DNA of 32,399 nt from Peptostreptococcus faecalis (GTDB lineage Bacteria; Bacillota; Clostridia; Peptostreptococcales; Peptostreptococcaceae), in contig NZ_OERU01000010.1 of NCBI RefSeq assembly GCF_900240845.1, forward strand, positions 1 through 32,399. Reading direction: 5' to 3'. Under the pieces are notes generated by a model. That model was not told where the DNA came from. It worked only from the letters and a program-made list of their open reading frames with translations, and ran no database searches. The position numbers and the translations under genes are program-made. Positions 1 through 9,966 of this stretch are shown piece after piece (the first letter of the stretch is position 1; every line of letters begins with the position of its first letter).

Positions 1-146
1 AAAAAGCTAAAGCACATGATATGTTAGTAGTGCCAGGTGCAGGATTTGGATCTAAATCATATATGAGATTATCATATTGTGTTGAGACTGAAAAGTGTGA
101 AAAGTCACTTCCAATATTTGAAAAATTAATGGCAGAATATAAATAG
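1..146 (+). CDS. PLP-dependent aminotransferase, C-terminal fragment
   Basis: Only the last 47 codons and the TAG stop are inside the window, read in the frame starting at base 3. The visible peptide contains LVVPGAGFGSKSYMRLSYC followed by a short amphipathic end. This matches the closing part of class I/II (aspartate/aromatic type) pyridoxal-phosphate aminotransferases, where the conserved Arg in the xxR(L/I)SYC strand binds the substrate carboxylate. The enzyme would be cytoplasmic and transfer amino groups to 2-oxoglutarate or a similar acceptor, but substrate specificity cannot be told from this fragment. The gene is followed at once by a strong terminator shared with the convergent permease gene. 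I am fairly sure of the fold class and unsure of the substrate. Confidence 0.7.
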   Translation, partial: KAKAHDMLVVPGAGFGSKSYMRLSYCVETEKCEKSLPIFEKLMAEYK

Positions 147-170
147 TATAAATAGCCTTATTTATACTAT

Positions 171-223
171 AACAATAAAAAAACAACAGGATTCCTATAG
201 GAAAACTGTTGTTTTTTATTGTT
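171..223. terminator. Bidirectional intrinsic terminator
   Basis: The arms at 171-189 and 206-223 form a long AT-rich stem closed by CAACAG/CTGTTG, with a run of A on the left and of T on the right. It can therefore end both the rightward aminotransferase transcript and the leftward permease transcript. Confidence 0.85.
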
Positions 224-286
224 AATCATATTTTTATTAAATGATATGTATTAATTATTTAAGTTGATAGTAAAAAAATTGTAAAT

Positions 287-1378
287 TTAACTTTCAACGT
301 AATTTTCTAAAAGCTTATAAAGAGTTGCCATTACAGGTACGGCGAAGAATACTCCGGTTACGCCAAAAAGTCCACCACCAACAAGTATTGCAACTAAAAC
401 CCATAATCCTGGTAATCCTACAGATGTTCCTACCACTTTAGGATAAATAACATTTCCTTCAAATTGTTGTAAAATAATTAAAAATATTACAAACGCAATT
501 CCATCAAAAAAGCTATGTGTAATAATCATAATAAATCCAAATCCTCCACCAATATAAGCACCTACTAGAGGTATTAAAGCAGTCAGTCCAACAACAGAAC
601 CGATCATAGGAGGATATGGAATTCCCAATATATACATACCTAGTGTACACAGAGACCCCAAAACAATAGCTTCTAAAAACTGTCCTATAAAAAAGCTTCT
701 AAAAGTAGAATTAGTAATATCTAAAATGTAATAGAATTTTTTTATGAATTTTTGACTTAAAATCTTGTTAAATACTTTATTAAATTGTTTGCATAGTCTC
801 TCTTTGCTTGCAACAATATATATTGCAAGAATAAAAGCTATTACTAAATTTGCTATCAATCCTAAGAAAGAGCCTAGTAAGGAAAAAATACCTCCGACCC
901 AGTTTGCAGAAATTCCCATTACTTTTTCAATGATTTCTTTTCCGTCTAGATTATGAGGAATAATTGCATTTTTTAAGAATGGAACTTTTTCAGAATACTC
1001 AATGATATCTCTTAAAATTTTATCATAAACTGTTGGAAATTGCTGTATAAAAAGAGAAATCGATTTATTTACTTGAGGAAGAATAAGCTTTGACACAAAA
1101 AATAGAATTAGCAAAACTGATAGAATGGATAGTAATATACAAACCCCTCTTTTAGTTTTAATAATTATTTTATTTTTTGTATCCACAAAATAAACACTTT
1201 CCCATTTTACAACTAATATATTCAAAATAAATGCCATTACACATCCGATAATTATAGGATTTAAAACGACAATAAAATCTCGAAACCATTCTAATATACT
1301 GGTAGAATTAACGACTACGGCTAAAATGACACCTGTTAAAATGAGTAAAGAATATATTTTTTTCATTCTAACTTCCAT
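287..1378 (-). CDS. AI-2E family transporter (putative permease)
   Basis: The 363-residue protein is very hydrophobic. A membrane segment is near the N-terminus (about residues 7-25), a second hydrophobic stretch lies around 35-55, a soluble central part follows (about 100-155), and there are four or more membrane segments after that. The C-terminal half has the family-like glycine/proline-rich stretches LGIPYPPMIGSVVGLTALIP and QFEGNVIYPKVVGTSVGLP. Length and layout fit the AI-2E transporter family (PF01594), whose members include TqsA-like exporters and Na+/H+ antiporter-like proteins, so the actual substrate is unknown. The ATG at 1378 is preceded by AAAGGAGG at good spacing. The gene is monocistronic, divergent from the uvr cluster and convergent with the aminotransferase gene. 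Confidence 0.85.
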   Translation of the reverse strand: MEVRMKKIYSLLILTGVILAVVVNSTSILEWFRDFIVVLNPIIIGCVMAFILNILVVKWESVYFVDTKNKIIIKTKRGVCILLSILSVLLILFFVSKLILPQVNKSISLFIQQFPTVYDKILRDIIEYSEKVPFLKNAIIPHNLDGKEIIEKVMGISANWVGGIFSLLGSFLGLIANLVIAFILAIYIVASKERLCKQFNKVFNKILSQKFIKKFYYILDITNSTFRSFFIGQFLEAIVLGSLCTLGMYILGIPYPPMIGSVVGLTALIPLVGAYIGGGFGFIMIITHSFFDGIAFVIFLIILQQFEGNVIYPKVVGTSVGLPGLWVLVAILVGGGLFGVTGVFFAVPVMATLYKLLENYVES

Positions 1379-1462
1379 GATATTTCCTCCTTTAAGAATT
1401 TAATTAATTCTATTTAAATTTATAAAAATAAATAGTTATACATTCTCAATTTTACATTAAAA

Positions 1463-1500
1463 AAAAACTAAATACAACTATAAACAAAAACTAAATACAA
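1463..1500. repeat. Short direct repeat in divergent intergenic region
   Basis: The 15-mer AAAAACTAAATACAA occurs at 1463-1477 and again at 1486-1500, a 23-base period (about two helical turns). It lies between the divergent permease and uvrB-operon genes. It could be a pair of regulator half-sites or simple AT-rich drift. Confidence 0.5.
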
Positions 1501-1542
1501 GTATTAAAATATATGGTAAAATGTAATAAACATAAGTTTTTT

Positions 1543-1571
1543 TTGAAATAGATTTTGTAATAATATATTTT
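1543..1571 (+). promoter_or_regulatory. Possible promoter of the uvrB operon
   Basis: TTGAAA at 1543-1548 is followed after 17 bases by TATTTT at 1566-1571, a fair sigma-A type match about 27 bases before the 134-residue gene. The region is so AT-rich that alternatives exist. I see no LexA box (GAAC-N4-GTTC) here. Confidence 0.35.
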
Positions 1572-1597
1572 ATTAAATCGTCTAAGGAGGGAATCAA

Positions 1598-2002
1598 ATG
1601 AACACTGAATATAATGGAGAAAAAGTAATAGTGACACTTGTTACAAATAGAAGGTTGAGTATGACAGATAGAGGTATAAATATGGTTGCGAATTCTCTTT
1701 TAGGTCATAATAAAACATCAGGTCCAGAACCTGATTTATATACTCTTTATCTTACTGAAAAGACATTTTTTGCAGAGTATAGCAGAAAAAGCTTACATGG
1801 AGAAAAACCAAAAAAAATTACAAAGCTAAACATACCAATTGAAGATATTGTAAAAATAGAATTATTGGATAGAGATGAAATAGAATACTTATATATAAAG
1901 AGTGATTGGGGTAAAGAATATCTATTTGAAATTGGGAACAAGGTTACAAAAGAAGCCGCAATAGAAATGATAGAATATGTTCAAAAAAGGTCGGAAAAAT
2001 AA
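1598..2002 (+). CDS. Conserved hypothetical protein, possibly PH-like fold
   Basis: This 134-residue protein has no signal peptide or membrane segment. It alternates short hydrophobic beta-like strands ([46 protein letters not shown]) and ends in a helix ([12 protein letters not shown]). A run of strands followed by one C-terminal helix, with a TN(R/K)RL motif near the start, resembles small bacterial PH-like domains; this is inference only. The ATG has AAGGAGGG at good spacing. Its stop codon overlaps the uvrB start (TAATG), so the two are translationally coupled and it is the first gene of the uvr operon. A link to DNA repair is suggested only by that position. I do not recognise a named family. 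Confidence 0.75.
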   Translation: MNTEYNGEKVIVTLVTNRRLSMTDRGINMVANSLLGHNKTSGPEPDLYTLYLTEKTFFAEYSRKSLHGEKPKKITKLNIPIEDIVKIELLDRDEIEYLYIKSDWGKEYLFEIGNKVTKEAAIEMIEYVQKRSEK

Positions 2003-3975
2003 TGGAATTTAAATTAGTATCGGATTATAAACCAACAGGGGATCAACCAGAGGCAATAAAAAAAATAACGAAATCTTTAAACTCTAAAAATAAATTTCAA
2101 ACGCTAATAGGTGTGACAGGATCTGGTAAAACTTTTTCTATGGCGAATATAATAGAAAAGGTGAAAAAACCTACTCTTGTGTTAGCCCATAATAAAACAT
2201 TAGCAGCTCAGCTCTACAGTGAATTTAAGGAATTTTTTCCTGATAATGCTGTAGAGTATTTTGTGAGTTATTATGATTATTATCAGCCAGAAGCCTACGT
2301 AGCACATAGCGATACATATATAGAAAAAGATGCAAGTATAAATGATGAAATTGATAAACTTAGACACTCTGCAACAGCCGTGATTTTAGAGCGTGAAGAT
2401 ACGATTATAGTATCTTCTGTTTCTTGTATATACGGTCTGGGTGATCCAAAAGACTACAAAGAATTGATGCTATCTTTAAGGCCAGGAATGATAAGGGATA
2501 GAGATGAAGTAATCAAAAAATTAATCGAAATGCAATATGAAAGAAATGACACAAATTTTATAAGAGGAACATTTAGAGTAAGAGGAGATATATTAGAAAT
2601 ATTTCCAGCAAGTAATGATGAGCGTGCAATTCGTCTGGAATTTTTTGGAGACGAAATTGATAGAATTACAGAAATTGATTATATAACAAATAAAGTTTCT
2701 GGAGAACGAAATCATGTAGTTATATTTCCTGCATCACATTACGCTACTACGCCAGAAAAAATCGAGAGTGCAATAAAGACGATTGAATCAGAATTAGAAG
2801 AGGTAATAAGTGAATTTAAGGAGCAAGGTAAACTGTTAGAAGCTCAAAGGATAGAGCAAAGAACTAATTATGATATTGAAATGTTAAGAGAAATAGGCTT
2901 TTGTCAAGGTATAGAAAACTATTCTAGACATATTACGGGAAGAGAAGAAGGTGAAAAACCATACACTTTGATGGACTTCTTCCCAGATGATTTTTTACTT
3001 ATAATAGATGAATCACACGTTACAGTTCCACAGGTAAGAGGAATGTATGCTGGGGATAGATCAAGAAAAAAGTCACTTATTGAAAATGGATTTAGACTTC
3101 CTTCTGCATACGATAATAGACCTTTAAATTTTGAAGAATTTGAGGAAAATATAAATCAAGCTTTATTTACTTCAGCTACACCAGGTCCTTATGAAATGGA
3201 AAAATCTGAAGTTTTTGCGGAACAAATAATAAGACCAACAGGTTTATTAGATCCTTTAATTAGCGTTAGACCAGTTGAAAATCAAATAGATGATTTAATT
3301 GTGGAAATAAATAAAAACATTGAAGAAGGCGAAAGAGTACTAATCACTACTTTGACTAAAAAAATGAGTGAAGATTTGAGTGCATATTTGTTAGAATTGG
3401 GTATTAAGGTAAAATATCTGCATTCAGATATTGTTACTTTGGAAAGAACTGAAATAATAAGGGATTTAAGACTAGGTAAATTCGACGTTTTAGTAGGGAT
3501 AAACCTATTGAGAGAAGGATTGGATATACCAGAAGTATCTTTAATTGCGATTTTAGATGCAGACAAAGAAGGTTTTTTACGATCTGAAACTTCATTGATT
3601 CAGACTATCGGTCGTGCAGCTAGAAATGCAAAAGGAAGAGTAATAATGTATGCTGATAAAATTACCGACTCAATGAAAAATGCGATAACAGAAACAGAAA
3701 GAAGAAGAAAAATACAGAGCGATTATAATGAAAAACATAATATAGTGCCTAAATCTATCAAAAAAGACATAAGAGCTAATATTGAAGCGACAAAGATTGC
3801 AGAAGATGAAGCTTCATATGATCTTTCAGATATCAAAAAACTTAAAAGTGCAGGTGAAATAACTGATGCTATAATTGTATTGAAATCAGAAATGGTTGAA
3901 GCAGCAGAAAAATTAGAATTTGAAAGAGCGGCACAGTTAAGAGATAAGATAATGGAACTAGAAAAGAAAATATAA
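2002..3975 (+). CDS. uvrB: Excinuclease ABC subunit B
   Basis: UvrB is the DNA-damage verification helicase of nucleotide excision repair. It is loaded by UvrA and then recruits UvrC for incision. The 657-residue length is standard. Walker A GVTGSGKT is at 37-44, and the beta-hairpin region with [10 protein letters not shown] begins near residue 90. The DExH box IIDESH is near 335, followed by helicase motifs ([11 protein letters not shown], then [13 protein letters not shown] and QTIGRAARN), and the UVR domain ([19 protein letters not shown]) closes the protein. The start ATG overlaps the stop of the preceding gene, and its ribosome-binding site is weak (AAAAGG further upstream), which suggests translational coupling. 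uvrA follows after 63 bases. Nothing is missing or unusual. Confidence 0.98.
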   Translation: MEFKLVSDYKPTGDQPEAIKKITKSLNSKNKFQTLIGVTGSGKTFSMANIIEKVKKPTLVLAHNKTLAAQLYSEFKEFFPDNAVEYFVSYYDYYQPEAYVAHSDTYIEKDASINDEIDKLRHSATAVILEREDTIIVSSVSCIYGLGDPKDYKELMLSLRPGMIRDRDEVIKKLIEMQYERNDTNFIRGTFRVRGDILEIFPASNDERAIRLEFFGDEIDRITEIDYITNKVSGERNHVVIFPASHYATTPEKIESAIKTIESELEEVISEFKEQGKLLEAQRIEQRTNYDIEMLREIGFCQGIENYSRHITGREEGEKPYTLMDFFPDDFLLIIDESHVTVPQVRGMYAGDRSRKKSLIENGFRLPSAYDNRPLNFEEFEENINQALFTSATPGPYEMEKSEVFAEQIIRPTGLLDPLISVRPVENQIDDLIVEINKNIEEGERVLITTLTKKMSEDLSAYLLELGIKVKYLHSDIVTLERTEIIRDLRLGKFDVLVGINLLREGLDIPEVSLIAILDADKEGFLRSETSLIQTIGRAARNAKGRVIMYADKITDSMKNAITETERRRKIQSDYNEKHNIVPKSIKKDIRANIEATKIAEDEASYDLSDIKKLKSAGEITDAIIVLKSEMVEAAEKLEFERAAQLRDKIMELEKKI

Positions 3976-4026
3976 AAAACTAAAGCTCTGCATGGTTTTA
4001 AAGCTGAATTTCAAAGTACCATGTAC

Positions 4027-4041
4027 AAGGAGGCAAATTTG
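4027..4041 (+). promoter_or_regulatory. RBS deciding the uvrA start (TTG)
   Basis: A full AAGGAGG at 4027-4033 stands 5 bases before TTG at 4039-4041. The alternative in-frame ATG at 4021 lies upstream of this site and has no purine-rich sequence of its own. UvrA proteins normally begin only a few residues before the IxIKGARxNNL motif, which also fits the TTG. Confidence 0.75.
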
Positions 4042-6873
4042 AAGGAATATATAACAATAAAAGGAGCAAGAGAAAATAATTTAAAAAATATAGATTTAAA
4101 AATACCTAGGAATAAATTTATAGTTTTCACTGGATTATCGGGATCAGGGAAGTCTTCTTTGGCATTTGATACAATTTACGCAGAGGGTCAGAGAAGGTAT
4201 GTGGAAAGTTTATCTTCTTACGCTAGACAGTTTTTAGGTCAGATGGAAAAGCCAAGTGTAGACTATATTGAAGGTCTATCACCTGCTATATCAATAGATC
4301 AGAAAACTACTTCTAGAAATCCAAGATCTACAGTTGGAACAGTAACTGAAATTTATGATTATTTAAGACTTTTGTATGCAAGGGTTGGAGATGTACATTG
4401 TCCTACTTGCGGTAAAATAATAAGTCAGATGACTGTGCAAGAAATTGTAGACAAGATAATGGATTATGATAAAGACGAGGCAAGAATACAAATATTATCG
4501 CCTATTATAAGGGGGCAAAAAGGAACTCATAAAAAAACACTGGATTACATTCGCAAAGAAGGATATGTAAGAGTTAGAATAGATGGTGAAAATTACGATA
4601 TAAATGATGAGATATCTTTAGAAAAGAATAAAAAGCATACGATTGATGTCGTAGTAGATAGAATAAAATTGAAAGATGGAATAGAAGCAAGATTAGGAGA
4701 CTCAGTTGAAACAGCAGTCAAGCTATCTGATGGATTAATCATTGTTCAAAATATGGATAAGGGAGAAGAACTTTATTCAACAAAATTTGCATGCCCCGAT
4801 CATGGAATAGGAATAGAAGAACTATCACCTAGAATGTTTTCGTTTAACGCGCCGTTTGGAGCGTGTGAAGTATGTAAAGGTCTGGGAGAAAGTAAAGAAG
4901 TAGACGAGGATTTAGTTGTTCCTAATAAGGACTTGAGTCTAAAACAAGGTGCAATTGCAGCATGGTCTACTAATGGATTAAACGATAATACATATTATAC
5001 AAAAATGATATTATCGCTTTGCGAATTATATAATGTATCTATAGATACTCCATTTAAAGACTTACCAGATGATTTTGTGCAAGAACTATTATATGGTGAC
5101 AAAAATACATTGATTTCATTTCAATTTGATTCTAAATTTGGAGGAATAAAAGAATACAAAAACTACTATGAAGGTGTAATTGTAAATATAGACCGTAGAT
5201 ATAAAGAAACTAATTCAGAGGCTATGAGAGATAGATTAGATGAATTTCTATCAGAGCATCCATGCCATGAATGTGGCGGAAAAAGGCTTAAAAAAGAAGT
5301 TCTAGCAGTAAAAGTTGGAGAAAAAAATATTATGGATGTAACAGATCTTTCAGTTGAAAAATTGATAGATTTCATCGAAAATATAAAATTTAGCGAAAAA
5401 AATGAAGTTATAGCAAAAGATGTGCTAAAAGAAATCGTAGAAAGAGCTAAATTTTTAAGTAATGTAGGTCTAGGGTATTTGAATTTATCAAGAAAGGCTG
5501 GAACACTATCAGGTGGAGAAGCCCAGAGAATTAGATTGGCGACTCAAATTGGTTCTGCGTTAACTGGAGTATTATACGTTTTAGATGAGCCAAGCATAGG
5601 GCTTCATCAAAAGGATAATGATAAACTAATTGAAACTCTTGAAAGATTAGCTGAAATAGGAAACACTTTAATAGTAGTTGAGCATGATGAAGACACTATT
5701 AGAGCAGCCGACTATGTAGTTGATATAGGACCGGCAGCAGGTATCCACGGTGGTGAGATTGTAGCTGAAGGAACTGTACAAGATATAATAAATAATAAAA
5801 ACTCCATCACTGGAAAATACTTAAGCGGTGAAATTAAAATACCTATTCCTGAAAAAACTAGAGAAGGAAATGGTCTTTTCTTAGAGATAAAGGGAGCTAA
5901 TGAAAATAACCTTAAAAATATAAATGTTGAGTTCCCTCTAGGTAAATTCACTTGTATTACAGGAGTATCTGGCTCAGGTAAATCAACTCTAGTAAATGAA
6001 ATATTATATAAAGGAGTAGCTCAGGTTGTAAATAAATCAAGAAACAAGCCAGGAAAGCATAAAAGTATAAAAGGTATAGAAAATATTGATAAAATTATTA
6101 ATATTGATCAGAGCCCTATAGGGAGGACACCTAGATCCAATCCAGCAACTTATACAGGCGTATTCGATATGATTAGAGATCTATTTGCTACGACAAATGA
6201 AGCTAAAGCAAGAGGATATAAAAAGGGAAGATTTAGCTTTAACGTCAAAGGTGGTAGATGTGAAGCATGTAAGGGTGATGGAATTTTAAAAATTGAAATG
6301 TTTTTCTTGCCAGATGTATACGTACCTTGTGAAGTATGTAAGGGAGAAAGATATAATAGAGAAACACTTCAAGTAAAATATAAAGAAAAAAATATTTCAG
6401 ATATATTAAAAATGAATGTAGAAGAAGGACTAGAGTTTTTTGAAAACATACCTAGTATAAAAAGAAAACTAGAAACATTGATGGATGTTGGTCTATCGTA
6501 TATAAAATTAGGTCAGCCTTCAACTCAATTATCGGGAGGAGAAGCTCAAAGAATAAAGCTTGCAGCGGAATTGAGTAAGAGATCTACGGGTAAAACTTTA
6601 TACATATTAGACGAACCTACTACGGGTCTTCATTCAGAAGATGTAAGAAAATTAATTGAAGTAATTCAAAGATTGACAGATGCAGGTAATACTATAGTTG
6701 TAATAGAACATAACTTAGATGTTATAAAAACTTCTGATTACGTGATAGACTTGGGACCAGATGGCGGTGATATGGGAGGAAATATTGTTGCAACTGGAAC
6801 ACCTGAACAATTGTGTAAAGTCAAAGAAAGTTATACAGGTCAATATTTAAAAAAAATGATGAGCGATGATTAG
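4039..6873 (+). CDS. uvrA: Excinuclease ABC subunit A
   Basis: UvrA is the dimeric ABC-type ATPase that first recognises bulky DNA lesions and loads UvrB. From the TTG at 4039 the protein has 944 residues, close to the family's usual 940-960. The first Walker A GLSGSGKS is at 32-39 and the second (GVSGSGKS) near 640. Both ABC signatures LSGGEAQRI are present (near 490 and 830), each followed by a Walker B LDEP(S/T). Zinc-binding pairs are intact: CPTCGK and CPDHG, CEVCKG, CHECGG, then CEACKGDG with CEVCKGE. Starting at the ATG at 4021 would add six residues without RBS support. It is followed by an intrinsic terminator, so uvrC is in a separate unit although adjacent. Confidence 0.98.
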   Translation: MKEYITIKGARENNLKNIDLKIPRNKFIVFTGLSGSGKSSLAFDTIYAEGQRRYVESLSSYARQFLGQMEKPSVDYIEGLSPAISIDQKTTSRNPRSTVGTVTEIYDYLRLLYARVGDVHCPTCGKIISQMTVQEIVDKIMDYDKDEARIQILSPIIRGQKGTHKKTLDYIRKEGYVRVRIDGENYDINDEISLEKNKKHTIDVVVDRIKLKDGIEARLGDSVETAVKLSDGLIIVQNMDKGEELYSTKFACPDHGIGIEELSPRMFSFNAPFGACEVCKGLGESKEVDEDLVVPNKDLSLKQGAIAAWSTNGLNDNTYYTKMILSLCELYNVSIDTPFKDLPDDFVQELLYGDKNTLISFQFDSKFGGIKEYKNYYEGVIVNIDRRYKETNSEAMRDRLDEFLSEHPCHECGGKRLKKEVLAVKVGEKNIMDVTDLSVEKLIDFIENIKFSEKNEVIAKDVLKEIVERAKFLSNVGLGYLNLSRKAGTLSGGEAQRIRLATQIGSALTGVLYVLDEPSIGLHQKDNDKLIETLERLAEIGNTLIVVEHDEDTIRAADYVVDIGPAAGIHGGEIVAEGTVQDIINNKNSITGKYLSGEIKIPIPEKTREGNGLFLEIKGANENNLKNINVEFPLGKFTCITGVSGSGKSTLVNEILYKGVAQVVNKSRNKPGKHKSIKGIENIDKIINIDQSPIGRTPRSNPATYTGVFDMIRDLFATTNEAKARGYKKGRFSFNVKGGRCEACKGDGILKIEMFFLPDVYVPCEVCKGERYNRETLQVKYKEKNISDILKMNVEEGLEFFENIPSIKRKLETLMDVGLSYIKLGQPSTQLSGGEAQRIKLAAELSKRSTGKTLYILDEPTTGLHSEDVRKLIEVIQRLTDAGNTIVVIEHNLDVIKTSDYVIDLGPDGGDMGGNIVATGTPEQLCKVKESYTGQYLKKMMSDD

Positions 6874-6892
6874 ATAAATTGAATATTTGAAA

Positions 6893-6926
6893 ATAAAAGG
6901 GATGCTGAATAGCATCTCTTTTATAT
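6893..6926 (+). terminator. Intrinsic terminator of uvrB-uvrA
   Basis: The arms at 6893-6906 and 6911-6924 pair over 14 bp with one G·U. The loop is GAAT, and the right arm ends in a short U run followed by ATATATA. Confidence 0.85.
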
Positions 6927-7039
6927 ATAATAAAAAGCATACTATTATATAATAAGTGATGTTTAGTAAAATGGTTTTATTGGGTAAATTAACTATATAA
7001 GTTCAGAGTTTATGTAAGTACAAAACGATTAATATATAG

Positions 7040-7045
7040 TATAAT
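7040..7045 (+). promoter_or_regulatory. -10 element of probable uvrC promoter
   Basis: A perfect TATAAT lies 48 bases before the uvrC start, downstream of the uvrA terminator. No convincing -35 is seen at 16-18 bases upstream. Confidence 0.4.
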
Positions 7046-7088
7046 TTATAGATATAGAATAAAGTAGTAAATTAGGAGGAAGGAGCAG

Positions 7089-7106
7089 ATGAGTTGTTTG
7101 ATATAA
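7089..7106 (+). other. Out-of-frame 5-codon minicistron over the uvrC start
   Basis: An ATG at 7089 opens a reading frame MSCLI that stops at 7104-7106. It overlaps the uvrC TTG (7094) in another frame. Two purine-rich stretches (AGGAGGA at 7074-7080 and AGGAG at 7081-7085) could serve either start, so the ATG may compete with uvrC initiation. Confidence 0.4.
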
Positions 7107-8908
7107 AAGCTCACTTAAAGACATTACCAGACAGTCCTGGAGTATACTTGATGAAAGATAAGTATACTAATGTCATATATGTAGGGAAGGCTATTTCTCT
7201 TAAAAATAGAGTAAGGCAATACTTTCAGTCATCTAAAAATCACGCGGACAAAGTGAAATCAATGGTGAAAAATATTTCTAGCTTTGAGTATATTATGACT
7301 GATTCGGAGTTAGAAGCTCTAATACTGGAAAATAATTTAATAAAAAAATATAAGCCTAAATATAATATTCTTTTAAGGGATGACAAGACGTATCCTTATA
7401 TAAAAGTCACACTAAATGAAGAATACCCTAGAGTAATAAAGACAAGGCGAGTTCTAAAAGACGGAGCAAAATATTTTGGACCGTATTCAAATGTATCTGC
7501 TGTAAATGATACACTGGAAGTTATTAGAAATACATATGCTATTAGAACTTGTAATATAGATATAAAAAAAGCAATAAGATCAAATATGAGACCATGTTTG
7601 AACTATCACATAAAGCAATGTATAGGACCTTGTACAGGAAGAGTAAAAAGGGCCGAATATATGGAGTTGATAGATGAAATAATACTCTTTTTATCTGGTA
7701 AAGAAGAAATTCTAGTAGAAACTCTAACTAAAAAAATGGAAGAATACTCTAAAAATATGATGTTTGAAGAGGCTGCTGAATATAGAGATAAAATAAATAG
7801 CGTTACGGAATTAATGCAGAAACAAAAAATAACGAATACCCAGAGTGATCTTGACCAAGATGTGATTGCGATGGCAAATAATGAAGATGAAGCTTGTGTT
7901 CAAATATTTTTTATTAGAAATGGGAAGCTATCTGGTCGTGAAAACTATATGCTAGAAGGTGTTAAGGGTAGCAATAGATCGGCTATATTGAGTTCGTTTA
8001 TAAAACAGTTTTATATGACACAAGAATATATTCCTAAAGAATTAATCGTGGAGGAAAACTTTGAAGAACAAGAAATAGTAGAAGAAATGCTTTCATATAA
8101 AAAAGGCAAAAAAGTATTAATAAAAATACCCCAAAGAGGCGAAAAAAGAGCTCTAATAATGATGGTAAGAAAAAATGCTGAGGAGTATCTAGAAAAATTT
8201 GATGATGTAAAAAGAAAAAAATATGAAAAAAGTCTAGGTTCTTTGGAAGAATTAAGGAAATTGCTATCTATCGAAAAACCACTGGTGAGGATAGAATCAT
8301 ATGATATATCTAATATTCAAGGTGTTGACTCTGTTGGAACAATGGTCGTGTATACAAATGGGGTTAAAGATAAAAAAGAATACAGACGTTTTAAGATAAA
8401 AACTGTAGATGGTCCAAATGATTATGCATCGATGCAAGAGATAATAGATAGGAGATTAAAACATGATAAACTACCTGATCTAATATTACTAGATGGAGGA
8501 CGAGGACAAGTTTCTGCAGTAAGAGAAATTTTAAATAATAATGGGGAAGATATACCTCTTTGGGGAATGTGTAAGGATTCAAAGCACAACACAAAAGGTC
8601 TTATAAATGAAGTAGACAGTATAGAACTTGATAAAACTTCAAATTTATATAGATTTGTAGCATCCATACAGGAAGAGGTCCATAGGTATTCAATATCTTT
8701 TCATAGGAGTCTAAGAGATAAAAAGATGACTAAATCAATGTTAGACGATGTCCCAGGTGTAGGGCCTAAGAAAAAGAAAGCATTGATACAAAAATTTAAA
8801 GATGTAGATAATATAAAAAAGGCGACTAAAGAGGAGCTAATGGAAGTCGATGGAATTACTTTGAAAATTGCCGAAAGTATAGAAAAACATTTAAAAAAAG
8901 AAAGATAA
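7094..8908 (+). CDS. uvrC: Excinuclease ABC subunit C
   Basis: UvrC makes the 3' and 5' incisions around the lesion held by UvrB. The 604-residue protein has all domains in order. The GIY-YIG nuclease comes first (GVY at 16-18, IYVGKA at 28-33, Arg in KNRVRQYF), then a UVR domain (FEEAAEYRDKI) around 220. The RNase H-like 5' nuclease follows, with acidic residues in ESYDISNIQG and LPDLILLDGG, and a C-terminal helix-hairpin-helix pair ends the protein (DDVPGVGPKKKKAL and VDGI). The start is TTG at 7094; the nearby ATG at 7089 is out of frame. hprK begins 26 bases downstream with no terminator between, so the two are probably co-transcribed. Confidence 0.97.
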   Translation: MFDIKAHLKTLPDSPGVYLMKDKYTNVIYVGKAISLKNRVRQYFQSSKNHADKVKSMVKNISSFEYIMTDSELEALILENNLIKKYKPKYNILLRDDKTYPYIKVTLNEEYPRVIKTRRVLKDGAKYFGPYSNVSAVNDTLEVIRNTYAIRTCNIDIKKAIRSNMRPCLNYHIKQCIGPCTGRVKRAEYMELIDEIILFLSGKEEILVETLTKKMEEYSKNMMFEEAAEYRDKINSVTELMQKQKITNTQSDLDQDVIAMANNEDEACVQIFFIRNGKLSGRENYMLEGVKGSNRSAILSSFIKQFYMTQEYIPKELIVEENFEEQEIVEEMLSYKKGKKVLIKIPQRGEKRALIMMVRKNAEEYLEKFDDVKRKKYEKSLGSLEELRKLLSIEKPLVRIESYDISNIQGVDSVGTMVVYTNGVKDKKEYRRFKIKTVDGPNDYASMQEIIDRRLKHDKLPDLILLDGGRGQVSAVREILNNNGEDIPLWGMCKDSKHNTKGLINEVDSIELDKTSNLYRFVASIQEEVHRYSISFHRSLRDKKMTKSMLDDVPGVGPKKKKALIQKFKDVDNIKKATKEELMEVDGITLKIAESIEKHLKKER

Positions 8909-8934
8909 AAAATATTTACTAAGAGGATTAAATT

Positions 8935-9867
8935 ATGGGAAAAGTAAGTGTAAGAGATTTAATAGATCAGTTTAATTTAAAGGAAATAATTTCTCCGGAA
9001 GGTCTTGCGGAAAAAACATTTGTAACAGAAAAAGAAATAAATAGACCTGGTATACAGCTAGCAGGATATTTTGATTATTTTACTTCAGAAAGAATTCAAA
9101 TTATTGGAAGAACAGAGTATACATTTTTTGGTAACTTTTCACTAGAAAACAGAAATGAAACTTTAAAAAAATTCTTTTCATACGATATACCAATAGTAAT
9201 TGTAACAAGAGGGATGGAGCTAAGAGAAGATTTTTACAATGCAGCTAAAAAGTCAAATGTTATAATCTGTTCAACTGAGATTATAACAACTAGATTTATA
9301 AATAAGTTATCTGCATATCTAGAAGACAAGATGGCTCCGATGGAGACTGTACACGGAGTTTTGGTAGATATTAATGGAGTTGGGGTTTTAATTAAAGGTG
9401 AAAGCAGTATAGGTAAATCTGAAACTGCCCTTGAGTTAATTCAAAATGGAAACAGGCTAGTTGCTGATGATGCTGTAGAGATAAAAAGAATTGATGATGG
9501 CTGGTTGTCAGGTACAGCACCAGAATTACTTAGAAATTATCTTGAAATAAGAGGAATTGGTATTATTGATATAAAGAGCTTGTATGGTGCAAGAGCTCTT
9601 AACTTGAATAAAAAAATAGAATTAGTAGCATACCTAGAAAATTGGGATCCTAAGAAATACTATGATAGACTAGGATTGGATCGAGATTACGAAGAAATTC
9701 TAGGTGAAAAAATAGAAAAGATTGTAATTCCTGTTAAACCTGGTAGAAATACAGCTATGGTGCTTGAAGTTGCAGCTATGAACTATATCCAAAGAAAAAC
9801 AGGAAGTGACGCTGCTGCAGAGTTTTCTAACAAATTAATAGATGTAATTAAAAGCAAGGAAAAATAA
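8935..9867 (+). CDS. hprK: HPr kinase/phosphorylase
   Basis: HprK phosphorylates and dephosphorylates the regulatory serine of HPr and so controls carbon catabolite repression and sugar uptake in Firmicutes. The 310 residues match the usual length. The P-loop GESSIGKS is at 155-162 in the C-terminal kinase domain, preceded by the conserved His140-Gly. The acidic pair VADDAVEI lies near 177-182, and the signature IPVKPGRNTA near the end. The N-terminal domain (1 to about 130) is the typical HprK_N fold. The ATG has an AGAGGA site. It follows uvrC closely. Its presence fits the glycolytic genes further along. Confidence 0.96.
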   Translation: MGKVSVRDLIDQFNLKEIISPEGLAEKTFVTEKEINRPGIQLAGYFDYFTSERIQIIGRTEYTFFGNFSLENRNETLKKFFSYDIPIVIVTRGMELREDFYNAAKKSNVIICSTEIITTRFINKLSAYLEDKMAPMETVHGVLVDINGVGVLIKGESSIGKSETALELIQNGNRLVADDAVEIKRIDDGWLSGTAPELLRNYLEIRGIGIIDIKSLYGARALNLNKKIELVAYLENWDPKKYYDRLGLDRDYEEILGEKIEKIVIPVKPGRNTAMVLEVAAMNYIQRKTGSDAAAEFSNKLIDVIKSKEK

Positions 9868-9898
9868 GCATTTGAGCGTATATTTTACAAAAAAAGTA

Positions 9899-9927
9899 TT
9901 GTTATTTTATACTATATTGGTTATTAT
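9899..9927 (+). promoter_or_regulatory. Probable promoter of the murB operon
   Basis: TTGTTA at 9899-9904 and TATTAT at 9922-9927 are separated by 17 bases, in the only sizeable gap (75 bases to the upstream TTG frame) between hprK and murB. Confidence 0.5.
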
Positions 9928-9966
9928 ATAAGGTGGTATATATTGAAAATAAATAGGGAGGAAGAA

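Noticed and set aside
4021-4038. ATG at 4021 as uvrA start
   Set aside because: It lies upstream of the only ribosome-binding site, which is placed correctly for TTG 4039.
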